Positions 20,239 through 28,574 of a DNA stretch of 39,274 bases are shown here, in pieces. Location of the stretch: the NCBI GenBank assembly GCA_963565915.1, contig CAUXFO010000003.1, forward strand, positions 1 through 39,274, in the 5' to 3' direction. Source of the stretch: Entoloma clypeatum (Eukaryota > Basidiomycota > Agaricomycetes > Agaricales > Entolomataceae). The notes beneath the pieces were generated by a model. That model saw only the letters and a program-made list of their open reading frames with translations, ran no database searches and was not told the DNA's origin. Within the stretch, counting starts at the first letter, position 1. Every line of letters starts with the position of its first letter. The translations under genes were made by a program, and so were the position numbers.

Positions 20239-21088
20239 TCTGTTGAGATTCTTCTCCAGGAGGTATTTCCCTGTTTCATCTCCAAGCTTTGAGAGCTTCA
20301 AGAGCTCGTTGAATTCGCCTAAGAATTTGTTGATGCCGCGACCTCCATTCTTTAGTCCTTCAAGTCTCACTTTTGCCGAAGCAGACTTGTTTGCAATAGA
20401 GAAACATTTGGCAATCTTGTCCGTGAACATTAACCAAGTGAGGTTCTCATTTTCCTCGCCTAGGATAATGTCTAACTGGGTGCTAGCCCAATGTTTTCCT
20501 GGTCCATCCATCATCCTGGAAATGACTGCCAATATCTTTTGATCATCTTTCAAGTTTCGCTGGAACTTGATGTATAGCTTAGTGGATTTCCACCACTCAT
20601 CGAATGTGTGTCTTTCTTTGAACATGCCTGGGTCTTTGATGATTTTGGACAAATCCATGGTTACTGATGCATTGGTCATATCTAGAGTCTTCGAAGGAGG
20701 AGTGGGGTCGAGTTGTGAGGACGCGGCTCGGGATAGATGTAGGGGTTGAAAATGAGTCCCTCTTCTAGGAGTCTGTTCGATGTCTGATGGCGCGGAATCC
20801 GAAGTAGATTCGTCAGGGGACTCGTTGGCGGAATTGGTGGTAAAACATTCAGGATATTTCCTCTTGAGATCTCTAGTGAATCTCTGATTCTGTGCGTGTG
20901 TCAGAGTCATGAAGGGGTCAAGATGTTCATTTCTGGCCCAACGGTTGTACTCTGTGCTGATCTCTGTCAATGAGAACTTGCTCTGGATGTCGGCGATCTG
21001 CTGCTTTGTGAGGGACATGATGGTGCGACTCGTGGACAACTCTTTGTGAGCGTCCTAATCAATCTCCTGATAACAGTTGTCTGAACAC
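20239..21088 (-). pseudogene. A2 gag, middle part
   Basis: Starts beside the element D insertion and reads TIMSLTKQQIADIQSKFSLT and EISTEYNRWARNEHLDPF, a Ser/Pro-rich stretch, then the capsid core DEWWKSTKLYIKFQRNL, ILAVISRMMDGPGKHW, RGINKFLGEFNELLKL and TGKYLLEKNLN, where the LINE is inserted. The join to the 28179-28540 part has a frame change near the D site, so the gag was already damaged or shifted. Family: Ty3/Gypsy gag. Confidence 0.82.
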
Positions 21089-21572
21089 TGTTAAGAACTG
21101 ATCGACAAAACGTCGGAGCTACGTCGGACGCGTCGGAAGGTCGGAGGGTCGGAGCGCGTGCAACGTAGGGGCAAGGACTTGGCTTCAACTTGTGTGTTGC
21201 GCCCTCGCTAATACGTTGGTGTCCTTATTTCGGAGGATCGGAGGATCGGAGGTCGGAGGTCGGACTCAAGTTAAGAGTTGGAAAGAGGACGGGAGGTATG
21301 ATGTCGAATCTAAGTTGATATTCAAACTGAAGCTAATACACAATTCTACATAAGTTTAAATACTATGTCGGAGGACGTGTGGCTTCATCGGAGTCGGATA
21401 ACGAGTGGCTGTCGGAGATTCTTAACATAAGTAAAATGGTCGGATGTAAGTAATGTACGTAGTAACGAGATTCATAACAGTAAGTATGCATAATAAGTAT
21501 TAGTCAAAATGTCGGAGGTGTCGGAGGTGTCGGGATTGGTCAGAAATCGTCGGAATGGATCGGAATGTAACA
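21089..21572 (-). repeat. Element D 3' LTR
   Basis: 484 bp, TGTTA...TAACA. It contains tightly spaced CGG direct repeats on the plus strand at about 21230-21265, with 7-8 bp between successive CGGAGG units. It differs from the 5' LTR by four CpG transitions (GAGTTGG/GAGTCGG, CTTCATCGG/CTTCGTCGG, GTCGGATA/GTCAGATA, GGTCAGAA/GGTCGGAA). Confidence 0.95.
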
Positions 21573-21588
21573 GTATTTCCCCCTTAGG
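21573..21588 (-). other. Element D polypurine tract
   Basis: RNA-sense strand CCTAAGGGGGAAATAC immediately inside the 3' LTR, the expected plus-strand primer. The same variant occurs at the central tract 24305-24322. Confidence 0.85.
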
Positions 21589-21737
21589 GCCGAACCCATG
21601 AGGCCTAAGGACCTAGGTGGTCGGTGCACGTGAACTGCGTCATGTGATGCATTCGTTGAAAATACCGTCTGAGTGGTTTTTTCTTCTTGTTCCCCCATTC
21701 TCTTTTCGTTTTAAAACTCTTCCGAAAAAACCTCAAT

Positions 21738-22697
21738 ATGTCGGCATCCGATTTTCAAAAGGAGATGGAGGCACTGCAGGCTAAGCTCGCGGAGGTGGAG
21801 GCGAAAAAGCGAGCAGCGGAGGAGGAGGCTGCGAGGAAGGCTGAGGAGGAGCGGAGAGCGGAGGAAGAGAGGGCTGCGGAGGAGATGTGGGTAGCGGAGG
21901 AGATGCATCGGGCGTCGGAGCTGGCGGCTCAGAAGAGGGCCGATGAAGTGGCCGCTGCGCAAGGCGCATCAAGCAAGGGGTCGGGGGAGCTGCAGGCGGA
22001 GAAGAAGAAGAAGACGACAAAGGAGAGGAAGGTGGAGGAAGTGTCGGCGATGGTCGGAGAGGGGTCGGGAGTCGGGGTCGGGGTCGGCACCTGTGATAGG
22101 TGCATTGTGAAGGGCGTCGAATGCGAACGCGATGAGTAAGTTCCTCTTTGGTTTGTTTCTTCTGTTTTAACCTTTTGTTTTAGGAATAAATCGTCCTGCA
22201 AGGGTTGTATCAAAGACAAGAAGAAGTGCGAGGTCGGAGCGTCGGAGGGGAAGTCGGAGGTGAAGGAGGTGAAGAGAACGGTGAAGGTGGTTAAGGGGAA
22301 GAAAAAGGCGTCGGAGATGCCGTCGGAGAGTGGGTCGGAGGACACCGTCTTGGGTGTCCTCAAGATGATACTGGCGGAGACAAGGCAGGTGAGGCGACTG
22401 CTAACAGCAGTCGAAGGCTCGGTGAACACCGAGTATCAACCCAAGTCGCCGGAGGTGTCGGAGGAAGGGTCGGAGTCGGAGATGGATACGGCGGAGGAGA
22501 CGCACGAGTTGAGACTGGAGAAGAGGATCACGAGAAGGATTAGGAAGGACATGGTGAATAGGAAAAGGTTGGAGTTGCCGGAGCTGTCGGACGATTCCGA
22601 CATGTCGGTTTCGGAGCCGTTGGAGAAGGCGGAGTCGGAGAAGGAGGAGTCGGACAAGGAGGAGGGTCCGTCGAACAAGAAACAACATACTAAGTAG
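21738..22697 (+). CDS. Antisense Zn2Cys6 coiled-coil protein carried by element D (two exons)
   Basis: Counterpart of the gene in element C, in the same place and orientation, ending 28 bp from the pol stop. Exon 1 is 21738-22135, intron 22136-22183 (GTAAGT...TTTTAG, 48 nt), exon 2 22184-22697, giving 303 residues. An N-terminal coiled coil (EMEALQAKLAEVEAKKRAAE) leads to CDRCIVKGVEC, eight residues, CKGCIKDKKKC (C-x2-C-x6-C-x8-C-x2-C-x6-C). The intron falls in the fourth codon after the third cysteine, phase 2, exactly as in the C gene, although the rest has diverged strongly. The C-terminus is acidic and Ser-rich, ending PSNKKQHTK. A nuclear CGG-binding regulator is inferred. Its promoter would be the 3' LTR or the 21589-21737 leader. 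Confidence 0.87.
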
Positions 22698-24304
22698 ATA
22701 GAAATAGTACTTGTTTTTTCTTGTTTCAGAGCGATGTGAGCGGACCCGGTTTGTCGGGATAAGCAGAGTGAAAGTCGGAGACAAGCTCGGGGGCGTTTTC
22801 CAATTCATTGGCTGGTAGCCAAGAGAATTCTTCATCAGTGTTTTCATATCCTAACCAACAGACGAAATATAGTAGCTTGCAGCTACATCGTCGGTCGATC
22901 TTTGAGTCGACTATTTCAGCAATCTCGTACTCAAGTTCTCCGTCAATGTCAATTGGAGGAGGCGGAGGTTGGGTCCAATTCGGAATGGTGTTCGGAGTTG
23001 CGGGTTCAAGCATGGAGACATGGTAGATGGGGTGAACACCGCGGAATGTGTCGGGGAGTCGGAGGGTAAAGGAGTGTGTGCCGGGTTGTGCAATGATCTC
23101 GTATGGTCCCAAGTACTTTTCTGAGAGTTTCTTGGATGGGCGTGTTGTGTGGAAGAACTGTGCTTTGACGAAAACCTGCTGTCCGACAGAAAATGTCGGA
23201 GGTGCGATCCGATTATTGTCGGAGGACTTCTGGTAGCGTCGTTGGGCGTCGGAGATGGTGGCTTTCAGTTCTTGGTGAAGTTCGTCTAAGTCGGTCACGA
23301 AGGATCGGGCTCGGGAAGAGGCGAGGTCTCGTTCCGGGTGAACAGTAATGTTCGGATGGTAACCCTTGTTAGCAAAGAAGGGAGATATGCCAGTGGTAGC
23401 ACTAGTTGTTGTACGCGAACTCCGCAATTGGAAGGAGAGCGGACCAGTTGTCCTGTTGGTAGTTGCAGAATATCCGCAAGTACTGTTCGAGGGTCTGGTT
23501 AGTGCGTTCGGTTTGGCCATCGCCTTCGGGGTGGTAACCGGAGGTGAAGTGGAGGGTCATGTTTAGAGCCTTTCCGAGAGATCGGAAGAATCGGGAGACG
23601 AATTCGGGGCCGCGGTCGGAGGTGATATGTTCGGGGACGCCGTGTTTAGAGAAGACATGCAATATGAAGAGTACGGCAAGGTCTTCGGAGGTGCAATGAA
23701 TTGTTGTCGGAATGAAAATACTTTGTTTCGTTAACTGGTCAACGATAACGAGGATTGAATCAAAGTTGTCGGAGGTCGGAAGGGTCTCGATGAAATCCAT
23801 TGAGATAGAATTCCAAGGACGTTCGGGGATCGGGAGCTGTTTGAGTAGGCCATAAGGCTTGTGTCTTTGTGGCTTCGATCGCATGCAAGTGGTACATGAC
23901 TTGCAATAGTGTTTAACGAAATCTTGTATTCCGGGCCAGGTATAATCACGCTGAATGAGACTGAGTGTCTTGTTCTGACCTGGGTGTCCAGCAAGCATAT
24001 GATCGTGCTTGTGCTGTAGGACTCGGAGTCGGAGGTCGTCGGAGTCGGGAACGTATATCTGATCGTCATGTCGGAGGAAACCATTGGGGTCGAGAGACCA
24101 GCGGGGTTTAGGATCTTTAGAAAGAGTGTCGTAAAGAGTGTCGGAAGGGAGTGCTGTGAGTATGTCATGGTGAAGCTTTTCTGTGTCCATGATAATGGTT
24201 GTACGGAGGACGGGCTCAAGGAGTTGAGTCGCGCGAACTGAAGCGGAGAGCTGTTCTTGCGAAAAGACTGGTCGGAGGTTGGTCGGATTGATGTCGACGT
24301 AGTC

Positions 24305-24322
24305 GCTATTTCCCCCTTTAGG
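24305..24322 (-). other. Element D central polypurine tract
   Basis: RNA-sense CCTAAAGGGGGAAATAGC, encoding PKGGNS, matches the terminal tract CCTAAGGGGGAAATAC of the same element but for one extra A. Element C has GAGGGGAATA at both places, so the two tracts change together even though this changes an amino acid (E to G). Confidence 0.68.
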
Positions 24323-26421
24323 ATAGACATCCCAACGTCTAGTTAGAGAGTCAGGTTTAGTTCCCAATTGGCCGGGGCGGAATCGGATGACGAGGTTGAA
24401 CTGAGAAAGGTATTCCGACCATCGGACTTGTCGGCGTGAAAGAACTTTGGTGGTGGCAAAATACTCGAGATTTTTGTGGTCGGTAACGACGTCAATCGGA
24501 GTACCGGAGCCTTCGAGGTAATGGCGCCAAATTTTAAACGCTTCGTAGATGGCAAGAAGTTCCTTATCGTGAGTGTCATAGTTTACTTCGGGGGCCGTGA
24601 AGGTGCGGGAATGGAATGCGATGGGGTGGACTTCATTGTCGGAGGTGACTATCGACAGAATAGCCGCTAGGGCATAGTCGGATGTGTCGGTTTCGACAAT
24701 TATCGGAGAGTCGGGGATCCAGTGTGTCAGGATCGGAGCGGTGGTAAATGCCTTTTTCAGGTCATTAAAAGCGGTTCGAGCGTCGTCGGAGAACAGCCAA
24801 GTGGCATGTTTCCTGGTTAAACGAGTGAGTGGAATAGTGATGTTGGAATAGAATGGAATGAAACATCGGTAAAAGTTTGCAAAACCTAAAAAGGACTGGA
24901 CGTCCTTCACTCTGCACGGTTCAGGCCAATCCTGAATAATCTTGACTTTCGCTTCCGACATTTTGAATCCGTCGGGAGAAAGGATAAATCCAAGATATTC
25001 TACAGTTTCGGCAGAGAAGTCGCACTTGTCGGCGCGGGCGTAAAGACCATGTTGTCGGAGTCGTCGGAGGACTTCTCGGACATGTTTTTTGTGTTCCTCG
25101 GGGTTGTCGGAGTAGATCAGGATGTCGTCGAGGTAAACAGTAACGCAGTTGTCCAGAAGGTCGGAGAAGATGTCGTTCATAAAACGTTGAAAGGCTGCAG
25201 GTGCGTTAGACAATCCGAATGGCATGACTAACCATTCAAATGATCCATAGCGAGTGCGGAATGCAGTTTTCCATTCGTCACCTTCAGCGATGCGGACTAG
25301 GTGGTATGCATGTCGGAGGGCTATGGTGGTATAAACGCGTGCTTTTCCGGCAGTGGCTAAGAGGTCGGAGATGAGCGGAAGTGGGTATCGGTCCTTCTTT
25401 GTGATTTTGTTCAGGCCTCGGTATTCGACGCATAGTCGGAGTGATCCATCTTTCTTTCGGACGAAGAGGATCAGAGCGCCGTGAGGTGAACTAGAAGGTT
25501 TGATGAAACCGATATTGAGGTGCTCGTCGATGAAGTCTCGGAGGGATCCAAGTTCGGATTGCAAGAGTGAGTACATCGGACCAATCGGAGGGGAAGTACC
25601 TTCCTCCAAATTGATTTTGAGGTCGTACGGTCGGTGGGGTGCAAGGGTGTCGGCTTTTTTCTTACTGAATACATCAGCAAAATCGTGGTATTCCTCGGGT
25701 ATGCCAGAGAGGTCGGGAGCGTCGTCAGAGACAGACGCGGAATTGGCGGAGATGTCGGAGAGGTGAACGCGGAAAGCGTATGCCCCAGGAGCTTTACATG
25801 CATGGAGATATGCGGCTGCATTGACCATGGTAATCTGTGGCGGGTCGGAGGTGTTCGGAGTGAGCGGATCGGAGGTGCCCATCGGAGAGGGCGGACACTG
25901 CAGAGGTGGCGGAGCTGCCTCAGCAGTCGACGTCGGAGTCGGACTCGGAGTGTCGGGTAACGTAGAACGGAATAAGATACTGCCCAATACCCAGTCAATC
26001 AACGGATTGTAGCGGGTGAGCCAGTTGTGTCCTAGAACCAAATTACAAGACGAATCGAGGGTTGTCACGTAAAATGCGACGGTCAGAAGTTCACCAGAAG
26101 GAAATCGGAGAGGAAGATCGATAGATTGTGTGATATACGTATTTGAAGAACCGTCAAAAAGTTTCAAAACCATAGGTGAAGGAATCGGAGTCGGAGATAA
26201 GTTTAAAGAAGAAATAAATCTGGTATCTGCGAAGCAATGTGTAGAACCAGAATCAATAAGAGTCTTTATCAGAAGAGAATCGGAAAAGGTCGGAGATATC
26301 AAATCAATACATAGAGAGTTCAGATTTGAGAGAGCGGACACATTGAGTCGGAGGGTTTCCAACGGTGCACGAAAGGAGTCAACGCAATCCCCAGTACGTG
26401 CTGGAATCTGAGGACTGCTTA

Positions 26422-27648
26422 CTATTTTTTTGACTCGGTCGTCTTCTCCGATTTGTCCTCACCTTGGGCCGCGCGGGCCTTTGCTTTGGCGTTAGAAGAC
26501 AATTTCTTCGAGCAGTCGGAAGCCCGATGACCAACATTGCCGCAAAACATGCATAAATTATTGTCAAATCGTCGTTGGCGTTCTTGGGGAGTTAATTTCC
26601 CATCTTTGCCAAGTTTGTCGGAGAGGGCGGATTTCGGAGAGGTGGATGACGATTTTTGTTGTTGTTGCGAGTTGGGTTTAGACGATGAGGAGTTGTTGTT
26701 GGAGGATGATGAAGCGGGGGTCTGTTTTTTGTCGGATTTGTCGGATTTGTCGGATTTCGGAGTAGATTTGTCGGAGGAGCGCGATTTCTCGTGTTGACGT
26801 TCCCAGTAGCAAGCATCAATGTTATGGGCCATTACTTTCAACTCGGCAAGAGTCTTTGGTTTGGGAAAAGTCCCCAAAACGTCCTTGATGCGTTCCGCTA
26901 AACCGGTATAGTACCGATATCGGAGCGCGCCATTATCCCACTGCGTGCGAGCGGAAAGACGTTTGAAGTCCACGTTGTAACGTAGGATCTTCTGATTGTC
27001 GCGCATCCGAAGGTGATCCAGGCTATCCTCTGCTTCTCCTGTCCGATCGATAGGTCCAAATTCGGATCGGAGGATGTGCACAAAGGCGGACCAGTCGTCC
27101 AACCAGACAGAGTCGTCGTCGGACTCTCCCAAGAGGGTGGGCTCAAACCATTCGAGCACGGTTCCTCGGAGGTACGACAGAGCAAAACTGACTTTGTTAT
27201 CATCATCATCAAAGGCGGGGTTGTTTCGGAAATATAGCGTGCATTGTGCGAGGAAACTGGTGAGTTTCCGAGAGTCGGAACCGTCAAAAGTGTCGGGTTC
27301 CTTCGATTTCTTTTTCGGAGTTTTCGGAGTCTCTCTACGTCGGAGCTCCTGCGTCATAAGCATAATTGCTTGGGCGAGGTTTGGAGTTTGCTCGCGACGG
27401 AAAGGATTGTTATCGTCAAAAGGAGATGTCGGAGATTTAAAAGGACGGAATTCTTCAGGAATCGGAGGTCCTTGTGTCTGAGGTGTTCGGAGACGAGGTG
27501 TCGGAGATATGGGGTCAGGTTTGGGTGCAGATTCTTCTGCGGGAATATCTTGGAACATATGTAGAAATGTCGCCCTGGTGTCCTGCAGGTTTGAAGCTTC
27601 CGCTGCGGCTGCTGCTGCGCGGGAGTTCTGTGTGTTGCGGGCTGCCAT
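26422..27648 (-). CDS. Element D gag (capsid and nucleocapsid)
   Basis: 408 residues from ATG 27648 (MAARNTQNSRAAAAAAEAS). It has a Pro-rich N-terminus, then the retrotransposon gag core: SKEPDTFDGSDSRKLTSFL, LYFRNN, ALSYLRGTVLEWFEP, WSAFVHILRSEFG and RYYTGLAERIKDVLG. A Lys/Ser/Gln-rich spacer and one CCHC knuckle CMFCGNVGHRASDC follow, with a basic tail and a TAG at 26422-26424. It appears intact. It would assemble the particle and package element RNA in the cytoplasm. The start follows the PBS by 34 nt. Confidence 0.93.
   Translation of the reverse strand: MAARNTQNSRAAAAAAEASNLQDTRATFLHMFQDIPAEESAPKPDPISPTPRLRTPQTQGPPIPEEFRPFKSPTSPFDDNNPFRREQTPNLAQAIMLMTQELRRRETPKTPKKKSKEPDTFDGSDSRKLTSFLAQCTLYFRNNPAFDDDDNKVSFALSYLRGTVLEWFEPTLLGESDDDSVWLDDWSAFVHILRSEFGPIDRTGEAEDSLDHLRMRDNQKILRYNVDFKRLSARTQWDNGALRYRYYTGLAERIKDVLGTFPKPKTLAELKVMAHNIDACYWERQHEKSRSSDKSTPKSDKSDKSDKKQTPASSSSNNNSSSSKPNSQQQQKSSSTSPKSALSDKLGKDGKLTPQERQRRFDNNLCMFCGNVGHRASDCSKKLSSNAKAKARAAQGEDKSEKTTESKK
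26425..26431 (-). other. Predicted -1 ribosomal frameshift site of element D
   Basis: The last gag codons are TCA AAA AAA TAG, giving the slippery heptamer A AAA AAA directly before the gag stop. Slipping back one base opens the pol frame (KIVSSPQIPARTGDCVDSF, then the protease). Heptamers of this form support -1 shifting in retroelements. No downstream structure was tested. Confidence 0.7.
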
Positions 27649-27681
27649 AACTGGAATTTGAAATACAGATAAGCGAGTGGC

Positions 27682-27692
27682 AGTTTGAATAT
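27682..27692 (-). other. Element D self-priming primer-binding site
   Basis: RNA-sense ATATTCAAACT, 2 nt inside the 5' LTR, is the perfect complement of AGTTTGAATAT starting at 27934 inside the LTR. Compared with element C (ATATTCGAACT / AGTTCGAATAT), one position has changed in both partners, keeping the pairing. Confidence 0.85.
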
Positions 27693-27694
27693 AC

Positions 27695-28178
27695 TGTTAA
27701 GAACTGATCGACAAAACGTCGGAGCTACGTCGGACGCGTCGGAAGGTCGGAGGGTCGGAGCGCGTGCAACGTAGGGGCAAGGACTTGGCTTCAACTTGTG
27801 TGTTGCGCCCTCGCTAATACGTTGGTGTCCTTATTTCGGAGGATCGGAGGATCGGAGGTCGGAGGTCGGACTCAAGTTAAGAGTCGGAAAGAGGACGGGA
27901 GGTATGATGTCGAATCTAAGTTGATATTCAAACTGAAGCTAATACACAATTCTACATAAGTTTAAATACTATGTCGGAGGACGTGTGGCTTCGTCGGAGT
28001 CAGATAACGAGTGGCTGTCGGAGATTCTTAACATAAGTAAAATGGTCGGATGTAAGTAATGTACGTAGTAACGAGATTCATAACAGTAAGTATGCATAAT
28101 AAGTATTAGTCAAAATGTCGGAGGTGTCGGAGGTGTCGGGATTGGTCGGAAATCGTCGGAATGGATCGGAATGTAACA
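27695..28178 (-). repeat. Element D 5' LTR
   Basis: 484 bp, 99.2% identical to the 3' LTR, ends TGTTA...TAACA, abutting the duplication AACAC at 28179-28183. Confidence 0.95.
27924..27968 (-). promoter_or_regulatory. Element D LTR promoter and RNA start
   Basis: TATTTAA on the minus strand at 27968-27962, then AGTTTGAATAT from 27934, 34 nt downstream. The start is inferred from complementarity to the PBS. Confidence 0.7.
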
Positions 28179-28540
28179 AACACTGATAAACTCTCTGATC
28201 TCTGTGATCCGACCGTAGATGGTCCTGTGTCGTTGCGCGAGCGTTGAGAATCAAAATTCTCTTCTTCATTTCTTCTGGTGTTGTAACGCGCTATAGCCTG
28301 TTGTCGCACGAGATGTATAGCCTCTGCTAGTTCTCCATGTGGACAACTCTCTTCATGATCAAGTTCTTCATCGAGTACCTGCTGTAGGATGCGACAAACT
28401 TCCGATTCAATGTACTGTTGTAAAGGCGCAAGGTTTATACTGCTTTGAGCACTTAGCTCTTCCTGTTGGGCTTCTGGCATAGCGAATGGATTGCTGTTGA
28501 ACTCTTCAATGAAGCGCGATGTTGTTACTCGTCGTTGTTG
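28179..28540 (-). pseudogene. A2 gag, N-terminal part
   Basis: Open from about 28540 with a possible ATG at 28480 (MPEAQQEELSAQSSINLAPL), followed by QQYIESEVCRILQQVLDEEL and a short Arg/Asn-rich stretch, cut by element D at 28178. It lies about 35 nt beyond the A2 primer-binding site, where a gag is expected. It has no recognisable domain on its own, so the gag call rests on position and continuity with 20239-21088. Confidence 0.65.
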
Positions 28541-28561
28541 CTCTTCTGGGCGAACCTAAAG

Positions 28562-28572
28562 AGGTTTAGCAA
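28562..28572 (-). other. A2 self-priming primer-binding site
   Basis: RNA-sense TTGCTAAACCT, 2 nt inside the LTR, is the perfect complement of AGGTTTAGCAA beginning at 28657 in the LTR. Confidence 0.78.
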
Positions 28573-28574
28573 CT

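Larger units (their letters stand above)
22726..26431 (-). pseudogene. Element D pol (protease, RT, RNase H, integrase, chromodomain)
   Basis: Reached by a -1 shift from gag. Protease: LIKTLIDSGSTHCFADTRF and VLGHNWLTRYNPLIDWVLGS. RT: FIKPSSSPHGALILFVRKKD, motif A VYTTIALRHAYHLV (the catalytic aspartate codon, 25319-25321, is GCC alanine), motif C VTVYLDDILIYSDN. RNase [25 protein letters not shown]. Integrase: HDHMLAGHPGQNKT, CKSCTTC, SMDFIETLP, ITSDRGPEFVSR, PEGDGQTERTNQ. The frame breaks at YNN near 23403, where five bases fewer are present than in C, and resumes SATTGISPFFANKGYHPN to a chromodomain (EYEIAEIVDSKIDRR, YFVCWLGYENTDEE) and a stop at 22726. Apart from this frameshift the 1.2-kb-codon frame is open. 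Confidence 0.92.
21089..28178 (-). mobile_element. Ty3/Gypsy chromovirus element D, near-intact with antisense gene
   Basis: A 7090-bp element with two 484-bp LTRs and a perfect 5-bp duplication AACAC (21084-21088, 28179-28183), inserted in A2 gag. Order along its RNA: LTR, self-priming PBS, gag with CCHC knuckle, -1 frameshift site, protease, RT, RNase H, central PPT, integrase, chromodomain, antisense Zn2Cys6 gene, PPT, LTR. The LTRs differ at 4 of 484 positions, all CpG transitions. The defects I can see are a small deletion frameshift in integrase near 23403 and replacement of the RT motif A aspartate by alanine. Confidence 0.95.
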
